Shown in pieces: positions 7,380 to 15,474 of a DNA stretch of 20,822 bases. This DNA is from Limosilactobacillus pulli (GTDB lineage: Bacteria > Bacillota > Bacilli > Lactobacillales > Lactobacillaceae). Location of the stretch: assembly GCF_947381555.1 (NCBI RefSeq), contig NZ_CANCWQ010000029.1:1-20822 (forward strand), given 5' to 3'. The position numbers and the translations under genes were made by a program. The notes beneath the pieces were generated by a model. It was not told the DNA's origin. It ran no database searches and saw only the letters and a list, made by a program, of their open reading frames with translations. Position 1 is the first letter of the stretch. Each line of letters begins with the position of its first letter.

Positions 7380-9689
7380 TTACCTTTGCCGATAGCTGCC
7401 AGATTTTTCATCATAGTTAAATTCAAGGCGCTGATCAGCCGTTTCAACGCAAATCTTTTGATAGTTGGGACCATAGCCATGTTTGGTCAGCTCAACTAAT
7501 GCCTGACCATTTTCATCAACCTCGACGTAGTATTCGTTATATTCACCATCCTGATAGGCAAAGTCTAGCCCATTGTCTTGATAGTGCATATATGAGCCAC
7601 ATTCACCGTAGACTCTAAACGTCATAATCTGATCAGGTTTATCGCTGACATGCATGGTTTTGCATCCCCATGGCAAGATCGTATTGGCTTTGATAAACAA
7701 TGGCAATTTATCGATTGGTGCATCGACAACGATAGTCTGCCGACCGGCATAAGATGCATGATTCCAAAAATCAATCCATTCACCCGCTGGCAAGTAGACC
7801 AGGCGTTTTGTCGTCTGTGGCGTAACGACCGGTGCAACCAAAATACTGGTGCCAACCATATATTCATCGTTGATACTGCGAGCCTGTGGATCATGATCAT
7901 AATTCAATACCAAAGGTTGCATAACCGGCAGCCCGGCTTGAGTCTCATGGCGGAATTGATCATACAAAAACGGAATCAAGCGGTATCTTAGATTCAAGTA
8001 CTTACGGTAGATGTTAAGCGTCTGTTTATCAAATGCCCACGGTTCTTGATAGCGTGTCCCCAATGCGGCATGATTACGGAACAGTGGTACGAATAGCGCT
8101 GACTCCAGCCACCGTATCAACAGCTCACCGGTCGCATCTGCTTGAAAACCACCAATATCAGTTCCCGCAAACGCAAAGCCACTCAATCCTAAATTGGTCA
8201 GCTGAGGAATTGACAGCTGTAGATGGCTCCAAAGACTCTGATTGTCACCCGTCCAAACAGTAGAGTATTTTTGCGTTCCTGCGTAACAAGCACGCGTAAT
8301 GACATATGGTCGCCGTCCGGTTTCAGCTTTTAACCCCTCATAAGCTGCCTTAGCCATATTATGACCATAAACATTATGCATTCGGCGATGGTCGCTAATC
8401 TGCTCTTCATCATGAAACTCTAGATTTTCCGGCAGTGGTCCGTTAAATGATGCAGGCTCGTTCATATCGTTCCAGATTCCGCAGGTACCTAGATCGGTAA
8501 AGAACTTAACGTGTTTGGCCCACCATGCTCTAACCTCAGGCCGACCAAAGTCAGGAAAGACCGATTTGCCTGGCCAGACTGCATTGACATAAACCGTACC
8601 ATCCGGATTCTTAACAAAATATCCTTGTTCAAGACCTTCTTGATAAAGATCATAGTCTGGATCCTCTTTGACCCCAGCATCAAGAATCGGCATCAAGCGA
8701 ATTCCACGCTTACGCATCTGTTCGACAAATTCTTTAGGATGCTGATATTTTTTGGTATCCCAAGTAAAGTCGCGATAGCCGTGCATATAGTCGATATCCA
8801 GATGAATCACATCGATTGGCAGCTCGTACTCTTCAAACTTTTCGGCTAATTCCTCAACTCGCTCTTGGCTGATACTGTATCCCCAACGTGACTGTTGGTA
8901 TCCCAGCATCCATTTTTGCGGCATTGGAACGCGACCGGTCAAATAGGTATAGTTGGCTACGACTTCTTTTAGACTGTGCCCGCCGAGAATGTAATAGTCA
9001 AGATTGCCATCAATTGCCGAATAGAAGTAATAATGCTCACTTTCCTTGCCCAGGTCAAAATGACTTTGATAGGTATTATCAAAAAACATGCCATATGGAT
9101 GCCCATTCTTTAATCCATAAACTACTGGAATCGACTTATAGAGCTTAGTCGTCGCTTCAGTATGCACTTGGGGGACGTCGCTGTTCCAATTGTCATAGTC
9201 ATAGCCGCGCTTGTTCAAAAAGCCTGTCTTATCACCCAAACCATAAAACTGCTCATCAGCGGCCAGCGTTTTAACGACTTCATAATAATGTGACTCATGG
9301 TGAAGCTCATCAGCAACCGAGTGTCCCTCCGCCAAAACCGTCTTCCGGTGCTCAGCATCTAAATCGCTTGCAAGTGGCTGACGTGATCCGCGATAGTCGA
9401 TAATCAGCGGATTGCCTAGTGAGTCATAAACGTCCAGCTTCTCATCATCATAGGCCTTGATCAAAAGCTGTGCCGTTTCCAGTTCTACATGATCACCCTT
9501 ATCGAATACGTTTACCTTGGTTTTTTGTTGCTTATTGCCTTCGATTGCATATGAATTTCTGGAGCGACCGTGATCCTGGAAGACATGCACAATGCCTGGC
9601 GTCAGTACGGTCAACTCAAGCTTGCCTTGCTCATAGTTCAGCTGCAGCGATTGTTGGTTAAATTGAAAATCTTTTAGTTTACTGCTCAT
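7380..9689 (-). CDS. GH31 alpha-glucosidase
   Basis: This intracellular glycoside hydrolase of family 31 has 769 residues and no signal peptide. Its likely job is to release glucose from the non-reducing end of alpha-glucosides such as maltose, isomaltose or short malto-oligosaccharides. An N-terminal beta domain (about 1-240) precedes the TIM barrel. The nucleophile is Asp408 in WNDMNEPASF and the acid/base is Asp482 in WTGDNQSLW. Other family marks are DIDYMHGYRDFTWD, AGTDIGGF and FRNHAALGTRYQEPW. A C-terminal beta part follows from about residue 610. The ATG at 9689 lies 8 nt behind AGGAAG. It is divergent from a LacI regulator, with an operator over its -35, so control by that regulator is very likely. 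Linkage specificity is not decided. Confidence 0.92.
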   Translation of the reverse strand: MSSKLKDFQFNQQSLQLNYEQGKLELTVLTPGIVHVFQDHGRSRNSYAIEGNKQQKTKVNVFDKGDHVELETAQLLIKAYDDEKLDVYDSLGNPLIIDYRGSRQPLASDLDAEHRKTVLAEGHSVADELHHESHYYEVVKTLAADEQFYGLGDKTGFLNKRGYDYDNWNSDVPQVHTEATTKLYKSIPVVYGLKNGHPYGMFFDNTYQSHFDLGKESEHYYFYSAIDGNLDYYILGGHSLKEVVANYTYLTGRVPMPQKWMLGYQQSRWGYSISQERVEELAEKFEEYELPIDVIHLDIDYMHGYRDFTWDTKKYQHPKEFVEQMRKRGIRLMPILDAGVKEDPDYDLYQEGLEQGYFVKNPDGTVYVNAVWPGKSVFPDFGRPEVRAWWAKHVKFFTDLGTCGIWNDMNEPASFNGPLPENLEFHDEEQISDHRRMHNVYGHNMAKAAYEGLKAETGRRPYVITRACYAGTQKYSTVWTGDNQSLWSHLQLSIPQLTNLGLSGFAFAGTDIGGFQADATGELLIRWLESALFVPLFRNHAALGTRYQEPWAFDKQTLNIYRKYLNLRYRLIPFLYDQFRHETQAGLPVMQPLVLNYDHDPQARSINDEYMVGTSILVAPVVTPQTTKRLVYLPAGEWIDFWNHASYAGRQTIVVDAPIDKLPLFIKANTILPWGCKTMHVSDKPDQIMTFRVYGECGSYMHYQDNGLDFAYQDGEYNEYYVEVDENGQALVELTKHGYGPNYQKICVETADQRLEFNYDEKSGSYRQR

Positions 9690-9722
9690 GGTTCGACTTC
9701 CTTTGCCTGATAATCTACGGCT

Positions 9723-9751
9723 ATCCTACCACTCAGCGTAAACGTTTACAA
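9723..9751 (-). promoter_or_regulatory. GH31 promoter with LacI operator O1
   Basis: On the minus strand, TTGTAA (9746-9751) and TAGGAT (9723-9728) are exactly 17 nt apart. The perfect 12-bp palindrome GTAAACGTTTAC (9738-9749) covers the -35 and the early spacer. This is the classic form of a LacI-family operator, and it also resembles a cre core. Confidence 0.65.
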
Positions 9752-9770
9752 CAAGGATTTAGAAGTTTCG

Positions 9771-9805
9771 GTAAGCGTTTATAGAAAACATCTGCATGCT
9801 ATAAT
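9771..9805 (+). promoter_or_regulatory. LacI-gene promoter with operator O2
   Basis: TATAAT (9800-9805) has an extended TGC in front. The -35 position (9777-9782, GTTTAT) lies inside a second operator, GTAAGCGTTTAT (9771-9782), which matches O1 at 10 of 12 bases. The two operator centres are 33 bp apart. Autoregulation is likely (inference). Confidence 0.6.
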
Positions 9806-9843
9806 GAATATATAAATTAAATTACGAAAGAAGGCTGGTTGCC

Positions 9844-10836
9844 ATGGTCGCCAATAAGCCCACCATCAAAGACGTTGCCCGTCAAGCCGGTGTTTCAATT
9901 GCTACGGTTTCGCGAGTAATGGCCAAAAAAGCCAACACCTATACTCCCCAAACTGCCCAACGAGTCTGGGATGCTGCTGCCAAATTAGACTATCGAAAAA
10001 ACAGTGTGGCGGCTGAATTAGCCATGCGTTCCAGTGACACGATTGCCGTAATCGTTAATAACACTCCAACCAATTTTTCGACCGGTATTTTGGATGGTAT
10101 GCAGCAGACCGCTCTTGCCCATGATCATCACATCATTATTCTTTATGCCGGTGATCATAATGAAAAGCTGCTCCATCAAGCCATCAAGGACGCTACTGCA
10201 GGCCCTCGTGCCGGCATTTTGCTGGTTGGCAGCGAGATTGATCTCAAAAGCCTTAAAATGCTGCAGGATTCACAGATTCCAGTCCGCCTGGTTTCCAATT
10301 ATTCATATGAATTGCCATTACAGTTTATCAGCTCAGACAATACCGAGCTGGCGGCTCAAAGTGTCGAATACTTAATCCAAAAGGGCCACCGCCGCATTGG
10401 TCTTTTTGGCATTAATCATTCACATACTGGTCTCCAACGCCGCGCCGGCTATCAAAAAGCCATGTATGAACACCATCTGCCAATTGAACAGGATTGGATT
10501 CGATATGGCGACTACAGCTACGAGGCTGGCCAAACCATCATGCAGCAATGGCCAGACCTTAAACTGAGCGCGGTAGTGGCTGCCAGTGACCTGGTCGCAA
10601 TGGGAATCATGCGTCAAGCTGCGCAAATGGGGATCAAGATTCCGCAAGATCTTTCCATCGTCAGCATTGATGGTACTTTTCTTTGCGAGATTACAGATCC
10701 GCAGCTGACCAGTGTTACCCAGGACTTTTATCAAATCGGCGTTAACAGCGTCTTAGACCTGCTTGGTAACGCTCCTTCTGAACTGGTGCCATTCAAGCTG
10801 ATTGAGCGCGGCAGCGTAGCAGAATTGCCAAAATAA
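9844..10836 (+). CDS. LacI-family regulator of alpha-glucoside use
   Basis: This is a 330-residue DNA-binding protein. The N-terminal helix-turn-helix (TIKDVARQAGVSIATVSRVM) and hinge helix are followed by a periplasmic-binding-protein-like sensor domain with typical marks: DTIAVIVNN, FISSDN, GHRRIGLFG, VVAASDLVAMG and the SIDG segment. Family members bind a sugar or sugar phosphate as inducer. Position and operators make the GH31 gene its obvious target, as with MalR-like regulators in lactobacilli (inference). The start ATG at 9844 follows a GAAAGAAGG site. It converges with the DHH gene at a shared terminator. Confidence 0.9.
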   Translation: MVANKPTIKDVARQAGVSIATVSRVMAKKANTYTPQTAQRVWDAAAKLDYRKNSVAAELAMRSSDTIAVIVNNTPTNFSTGILDGMQQTALAHDHHIIILYAGDHNEKLLHQAIKDATAGPRAGILLVGSEIDLKSLKMLQDSQIPVRLVSNYSYELPLQFISSDNTELAAQSVEYLIQKGHRRIGLFGINHSHTGLQRRAGYQKAMYEHHLPIEQDWIRYGDYSYEAGQTIMQQWPDLKLSAVVAASDLVAMGIMRQAAQMGIKIPQDLSIVSIDGTFLCEITDPQLTSVTQDFYQIGVNSVLDLLGNAPSELVPFKLIERGSVAELPK

Positions 10837-10870
10837 AATCGGATTCGCCAATTGACGAACCCGATTTTTT
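10835..10870. terminator. Bidirectional terminator between LacI and DHH genes
   Basis: The stem AAAATCGG-TTCG / CGAA-CCGATTTT (10835-10847 and 10855-10866, one internal mismatch) ends in six T on the plus side and has A-rich flanks that serve as T on the minus side. The DHH stop codon lies inside it. Confidence 0.8.
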
Positions 10871-11954
10871 AGTCTTCCTTTTTGCCGAATAAGGCTGCTA
10901 GCTTTGCTGCCATGTCTGGATCGAGATTATCTGCCAGTGTGCTTTCGGTTTCTGCTTTTTCTTCTTTTTTGACGCTTGTCATCTGCTCAAGTTCATCAGC
11001 AACCGCCTGCTCACCCAAGCGAATCGGATTGATGTCCAATCGTCCACCAGCTGCATCAGCATGGCCACCGCCTTGATAATAGGTTTCCGCAAATTTTGCC
11101 ACGTCAATTTTGCCATTGCTGCGTAAAGAAACACTCTTAGGACTAATTACCAGCACGGCATCTAAAGCTGGCTGCTGTGTCAGTAATTCATGCGCGATTT
11201 CCGATTTATAGTCGCTGGCATAGACGATTCCAAATTGATGACCATCTGCCGTTACCTTAACCACGTCTTTTAAGTGCGACTTCAAATACTTAGCACGTCG
11301 ATCATTTAAGGTTTGAATCAACAGGTCGTTGTCTTGCCGATACGTTGTCCAGCCCTTGTCAAAAACGCTTTGAACAAATTTTTCGGAATACTCAAGTGGA
11401 TAAAACCAGAACAACTGATTGAAATTATCGGCTGCTTGGCGCTCTTTTTCGCTCATATCAGGATCATTTTGCCAATCCCACGTATCATAGGCACGAATCA
11501 GTTCCACCAGTTCCGCTAACTGCTGCTGTCGCTCTTGGCTTAACTTGTCAAAGTTCGGCAGCGTTTGAAGCCAGTCCCATACCAAACTGGTTGCGCTGGG
11601 ATTGATTTTGGCATCAGCTGGCTTGATCGTATTGGCCGCAAACTTTTGCCGCAATGCCGCTTCAGTTTCATGGTGGTCAAAAACCAACCAGTGATTGGCA
11701 AACTGCTGATTGAGCTCCTGCATCGTATGCTCGCTGTCTGGCGTCATATCCATAATCCAGACATCCGTTGTCGTGGCAGTTGCGGGACTTTTGAACCAGT
11801 AGTCCAGCTCACTGTCGATTCTGCCGGCGCCGATACTGGTCAGATCAAACTCGGCATCGGGAAACATAACGTCTTGGACCGTCTTGACCAATACTGGCGC
11901 CCCAAAGCCGTCCAGATCGTTATGCGAAAAAATTTTAATATTGCGCTTAGCCAT
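10869..11954 (-). CDS. DHH/DHHA1-family phosphodiesterase (NrnB-like)
   Basis: The protein has 361 residues. The DHH domain has the metal-binding motifs HNDLDG (about residue 11), DMTPD and DHHET. The DHHA1 domain carries QGGGHADAAGG, the substrate-binding glycine motif. Such enzymes break down very short RNAs or cyclic-dinucleotide products. The SHNDLDG start is like Bacillus NrnB (oligoribonuclease), which is my best guess. A charged tail of about 40 residues after residue 320 looks disordered. The ATG at 11954 lies 6 nt behind AAGGAAG, and a TATAAT hexamer lies upstream (minus strand, near 11972-11978). It is divergent from the DUF2325 gene. Confidence 0.85.
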   Translation of the reverse strand: MAKRNIKIFSHNDLDGFGAPVLVKTVQDVMFPDAEFDLTSIGAGRIDSELDYWFKSPATATTTDVWIMDMTPDSEHTMQELNQQFANHWLVFDHHETEAALRQKFAANTIKPADAKINPSATSLVWDWLQTLPNFDKLSQERQQQLAELVELIRAYDTWDWQNDPDMSEKERQAADNFNQLFWFYPLEYSEKFVQSVFDKGWTTYRQDNDLLIQTLNDRRAKYLKSHLKDVVKVTADGHQFGIVYASDYKSEIAHELLTQQPALDAVLVISPKSVSLRSNGKIDVAKFAETYYQGGGHADAAGGRLDINPIRLGEQAVADELEQMTSVKKEEKAETESTLADNLDPDMAAKLAALFGKKED

Positions 11955-12113
11955 AACTAACTTCCTTTATGATTTTGTCTTTATTATAACCGATTCAGCA
12001 GTCAAATAAGCGCTTCGCCAACAAAACCGAACCGCTTTTTGGTTTCAGCATCCCTTTAACTGATTTGACAGCCATCGCTTAGCCATAAATCCAAATAAGT
12101 TCAGGCTTGACAA

Positions 12114-12142
12114 CTGACATGTCCGCTTGGCTTTGCTAAGAT
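12114..12142 (+). promoter_or_regulatory. Promoter of the DUF2325 gene
   Basis: CTGACA (12114-12119) and TAAGAT (12137-12142) are 17 nt apart, with a TGC just before the -10 (extended -10). Confidence 0.5.
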
Positions 12143-12178
12143 GGAAGCAGTCAATCTTTAGAAAAGAGGAATTTTGTT

Positions 12179-13519
12179 ATGGTCTATGATTATCGTCATG
12201 AATTAATCGAACTTTTAAACCATACCACCGGTGATCCGGAGAGTCTGCTGCAGACTCAGCGCAGTCTAACGATCATCGTTGATCTGCTCAATCAATTGCA
12301 GCCCGCAGACCAAAAATCGTCGCGCCCTGCCAGTCAATCTGCCAAGCCTGGCTATAAGATTCGCCGTGGCGTCAACACCCCCAAGATCACGCTCAATCAT
12401 CTTTCCCAAACGCCGAAAGCCGACGCAAGCGAACGTCCACAACGTGATCAGGCCGCCAATGCGACAATCAGCAAGACCCAGGATCCTCAAGCGCCTAAAG
12501 TTAGCGATAATCAGGCCTACTTAAGAAAAGCTCTGGCCAATCAAGAAGCTGAAAATAACACAGCAGCTGACAATGTGCCACCTGAACTTTCTGAAGTCGA
12601 ACTTTTGGCCCGTGACAACTGCTACCCGGTTCATCGTCTATTAAGTGGGGCCGAAATCAATCATCGCTTCTATTCTGAAAGTATTTTGCACAAGCTGCCA
12701 TTTCCAATCAATGATGGCGACGTCGTGCAGCTGGATCGCCAACGCTTGATCCATGGCAAATTGCCAGCTATCAATCGTGTTACCAATGATCATCTGGCAA
12801 TCAGCACCACGCCAACCAAGGTCATCGAATATGCCACCTTGGAACCCGTTGCTGGATCAGACGTGCTCCAGATCAAAAAAACGCTTAAGGGTAATTCGAT
12901 TCTGGATGAGTCGCATGCCAATACAATCGTAATCGACCCTTACAAGTATGCTAGCCGCAATCTCAAGCCTGGCATGATTATCGACTTTGCCTATTATGAC
13001 CATGGCAACGGGATGCGTGATGCCAAAGCTGGCGAGATTCGCTGGATTCATAGTGAGCATGAGTTTGACACCACCAAGACGCCACGCAAGCTGCAAAAGC
13101 CTAAAAAAGTCACCAACCAGCGTCATGATTACACCGACAAGCTCGACTATGACCTCAAGCAAAAGCACGTCCTGGTCGTTACCGGTATGCGCAGCAAGGT
13201 TCAAGACCTTAAGCCGGTTATTGCCAAGCACCATGGCGTCTTTTATGGTTTGGATGCCTCAATGGAAGAAAAAGTCTCCAGCAGCAAGCTGAAAAAGGCT
13301 GTTAAGGATGCTGATCTGGTAGTTGTCTGCATCGATAAGATCCACCATCGCATCAGTCAGCTGACGACTCATCATGCCAAGCGCTATGAACGACCATTTG
13401 CTATTGCAAATACCACCAGCAATACGGCAGTCGAACGAGCCATCTTTAGAGCTTTGAATGGCCAAAGTGCGTTTGAAAGCAGCAGTCAGGAAATGTCTAA
13501 ATACGTTAGCGCCGACTAG
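12179..13519 (+). CDS. DUF2325-domain protein
   Basis: The protein has 446 residues and an unknown function. The first 45 residues are helical. Residues of about 45-140 are rich in Gln, Ala, Lys and Pro and look disordered. The middle (about 150-310) is a beta-rich region without a motif I recognise. The C-terminal domain (about 330-420) starts with HVLVVTGMRSK and contains HHGVFYGLDAS, ADLVVVCIDKIHH and a conserved ending, all fitting DUF2325, a small Rossmann-like fold found in many Firmicutes. The ATG at 12179 follows AAGAGGA at 8 nt. It appears monocistronic and is closed by a strong terminator. Confidence 0.8.
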   Translation: MVYDYRHELIELLNHTTGDPESLLQTQRSLTIIVDLLNQLQPADQKSSRPASQSAKPGYKIRRGVNTPKITLNHLSQTPKADASERPQRDQAANATISKTQDPQAPKVSDNQAYLRKALANQEAENNTAADNVPPELSEVELLARDNCYPVHRLLSGAEINHRFYSESILHKLPFPINDGDVVQLDRQRLIHGKLPAINRVTNDHLAISTTPTKVIEYATLEPVAGSDVLQIKKTLKGNSILDESHANTIVIDPYKYASRNLKPGMIIDFAYYDHGNGMRDAKAGEIRWIHSEHEFDTTKTPRKLQKPKKVTNQRHDYTDKLDYDLKQKHVLVVTGMRSKVQDLKPVIAKHHGVFYGLDASMEEKVSSSKLKKAVKDADLVVVCIDKIHHRISQLTTHHAKRYERPFAIANTTSNTAVERAIFRALNGQSAFESSSQEMSKYVSAD

Positions 13520-13551
13520 TTGTGAAAACAATTGCTCAGTCTGTTGGACGC

Positions 13552-13586
13552 AAAAAAGGATGTGCCTATCTGACACATCCTTTTTT
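13552..13586. terminator. Bidirectional terminator
   Basis: A perfect 13-bp stem AAAAAAGGATGTG/CACATCCTTTTTT (13552-13564 and 13574-13586) serves the convergent DUF2325 and dehydrogenase genes. Confidence 0.85.
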
Positions 13587-13595
13587 GGTTGGTTT

Positions 13596-14540
13596 TTATT
13601 CGTTGTCTAGCTTAACTGATACATCGTCAAAACGGTCCTTAACGTATTTGGCAGAAGCTGCCAGCTTTTCTTTTTCTTCATCGGTCAGATCAAGCTGCAG
13701 CTGGCGAACCAAACCTTGACGACCAATGATAGCTGGGTAGCCAACGTAAGTACCGTATTCTTCACGGAAATTGGAAACCGGCAGTTCGGCATGTGCATCG
13801 TTCAATACGGCCGTAACCAGACGCAAAGCCGCAGCAGCAATCCCAAAGTTGGTATGCTTCTTGCCATGGAAGACAACGTAGCCGCCTGCCCGAACGTCTT
13901 CTGCCAGTTGGTCCAGATCAACGTCATCACGGTCCTTGGCCAATTCGACGACAGGATGACCCATTACGCGAACCTGTGACCATGCGGAGAATTGGGAATT
14001 GCCGTGTTCACCAAGGTTGTAGCCGGATACCGAGCGGGGATCGACATCAAACTTCTGACCAACGACTTTCTTCATCCGAGAGGTATCAAGCAGCGTTCCG
14101 GTACCGATAACCTGCGTCTTTGGCAGCCCAGTGTATTTTTGGAACAGTGCCACAATCACGTCACAAGGATTACTGATCGAAACCAGCACGCCATGGAAGC
14201 CGACTTCTTTTAATTTGGTGCCGACTTCTTTGGCCGCCTTGCTGGTAACCTTTAATTCAACGAAACGATCATGCTTGGCATCATCATTTTGAACGCCAAT
14301 GCTACCGACCGCGATTACGACGACATCGGCATCAGCCAGCGCTGCATAGTCGTTGCGTACCACCGTAGTATGGGTTGGCAGGTTAGCTGCCGCATCCTCA
14401 AAATCAGTCGCATCAGAATTCAGCTTCAATTCGTTGGTATCAATCAATACCAGCGTATCCGCCGTTCCCGCCACCAACATATTGTTGGCCAGTGTAGAGC
14501 CAACATTTCCTGAACCAATAACACCAACTTTTCGTGTCAT
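13596..14540 (-). CDS. L-2-hydroxyisocaproate/L-lactate dehydrogenase-family protein (copy 1)
   Basis: This NAD-dependent 2-hydroxyacid dehydrogenase of the LDH/MDH fold has 314 residues. It shows the Rossmann motif GSGNVGST, ISNPCDVI, the substrate-binding Arg in TLLDTSRM and the catalytic His179 in GEHGNSQ. The run DPRSVSGYNLGEHGNSQF and the loop before DRFVELK are closer to L-2-hydroxyisocaproate dehydrogenase of Weissella confusa than to true L-LDH. Reduction of branched-chain or aromatic 2-keto acids is therefore likely, lactate formation less so. The open frame extends to a GTG at 14561, but that part contains the ribosome site. ATG 14540 gives the same MTRKV start as the paralogue at 18416-19357. 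It uses lower-GC codons than that paralogue. Confidence 0.87.
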   Translation of the reverse strand: MTRKVGVIGSGNVGSTLANNMLVAGTADTLVLIDTNELKLNSDATDFEDAAANLPTHTTVVRNDYAALADADVVVIAVGSIGVQNDDAKHDRFVELKVTSKAAKEVGTKLKEVGFHGVLVSISNPCDVIVALFQKYTGLPKTQVIGTGTLLDTSRMKKVVGQKFDVDPRSVSGYNLGEHGNSQFSAWSQVRVMGHPVVELAKDRDDVDLDQLAEDVRAGGYVVFHGKKHTNFGIAAAALRLVTAVLNDAHAELPVSNFREEYGTYVGYPAIIGRQGLVRQLQLDLTDEEKEKLAASAKYVKDRFDDVSVKLDNE

Positions 14541-14591
14541 AATACGCACGACCTTTCTCACTTTTTTTTAATCTTTTAATTTATGACTAAG

Positions 14592-14619
14592 AATTTAACA
14601 TTTTTAGATTCAAAGTCAA
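14592..14619 (-). promoter_or_regulatory. Promoter of dehydrogenase copy 1
   Basis: On the minus strand, TTGACT (14614-14619) and TAAATT (14592-14597) are spaced by 16 nt, with TGT before the -10. They lie about 50 bp upstream of the chosen start. Confidence 0.5.
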
Positions 14620-14692
14620 CTCATTTCAAAAAAACTAAAGTAAAATAAGAATTTAGCCATTATATAAAACTTTAAAAACTATTTTTTATTAA

Positions 14693-14736
14693 TAAAAATG
14701 AGGCTGGGAGAAAACGATGGTTTTCTCACCAGCCTC
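14693..14736 (-). terminator. GAGGCTGGGA repeat acting as terminator of the permease/PRT operon
   Basis: A near-perfect 16-bp hairpin (GAGGCTGG + GAGAAAAC, loop GATG, GTTTTCTC + CCAGCCTC, one bulged A) spans 14700-14736. Read on the minus strand it is followed by ATTTTTATT (14692-14699), so it ends the operon coming from the right. It is the second copy of the repeat family seen at 7242. Confidence 0.75.
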
Positions 14737-14770
14737 TTGCTAGTTCTTAACTATTATAAAGATAACGTGC

Positions 14771-14868
14771 GAAATAACCACAAGGCTTGTATCTAACTAC
14801 GAACGCTAGCCAGCCCGTGCCAACTATCGTTCTAGGTTAGCCATACGCCCTGTCGAGAAGGCTATTTC
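14771..14868. other. Structured intergenic segment of about 100 nt
   Basis: Nested complementary blocks form one long imperfect hairpin: GAAATAACC with GGCTATTTC (14771-14779 and 14860-14868), GTAT with ATAC (14789-14792 and 14843-14846), TAAC with GTTA (14794-14797 and 14836-14839), and GAACG with CGTTC (14801-14805 and 14828-14832). It sits just behind the PRT stop. It may be part of the repeat unit, a small RNA or 3' UTR structure; no family recognised. Confidence 0.45.
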
Positions 14869-14894
14869 CCACTCACAATTCTGCTTGGAAATAC

Positions 14895-15458
14895 TTAGGC
14901 CTTGATAGTACCGTCGGGTTTGAACAGCGGCAGCTTAGCAAGAAAAATGATGTCGTCGCGCTTGGCGGCGTCCCCCTCAGCGAGGATAGCGACCTTGCCG
15001 ACAACGTGGCTACCAGCCTTTTCTAGCAGGGTAGCAGCTGAGTGAATGGAGCTGCCGGTGCTAATCACGTCGTCAACGAGCAGAACTTTCTTTCCTTGAA
15101 GCAGCTGGGCGTCCTGACCGTCGAGAACCAATTCCTGCTTCTGCTTAGTCGTAATTGAATTAACGTCCTGCTCTAGCGGTTCGCGCATGTAGCCCTTGAT
15201 CGATTTGCGGATAACGAAGGAACGGGGGTGTCGTGTGGCGAGGCTGAGGTCGTGGGCGAAGGGAATGCCCTTACTTTCCACTGTCACGATGTAGTCAAAC
15301 TGTGCTGGCAGCTGAGGTCTAAGCATGTCAGCGGCGGTGAGGGACAATTCGTCATCTCCGAGGAGGACAAACGAAGCGATGGCCGTGTCCGCACTGATGG
15401 GGATAATTGGCAGTCTGCGCTTCAGGGGACCGAGTTTTAGTTGGTAATAGTTAGTCAC
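14895..15458 (-). CDS. Phosphoribosyltransferase (adenine-PRT-like)
   Basis: This is a type I phosphoribosyltransferase of 187 residues. The PRPP-binding loop is VLLVDDVISTGSS (about residues 125-137). An upstream TVESKGIPFAHDL segment resembles the ESRGF motif of adenine PRTs, and the run ITTKQKQELVLDG is like a Firmicutes group of APRT-like proteins. It should join a purine base to PRPP. Paired with the permease it would trap the imported base as the nucleotide; which base is not shown. The start is GTG at 15458, 6 nt behind AAGGAGG (15465-15471); the frame upstream of it lacks a ribosome site. Only 16 nt separate it from the permease stop, so the two form an operon. Confidence 0.82.
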   Translation of the reverse strand: MTNYYQLKLGPLKRRLPIIPISADTAIASFVLLGDDELSLTAADMLRPQLPAQFDYIVTVESKGIPFAHDLSLATRHPRSFVIRKSIKGYMREPLEQDVNSITTKQKQELVLDGQDAQLLQGKKVLLVDDVISTGSSIHSAATLLEKAGSHVVGKVAILAEGDAAKRDDIIFLAKLPLFKPDGTIKA

Positions 15459-15474
15459 GGTGAGCCTCCTTAAA

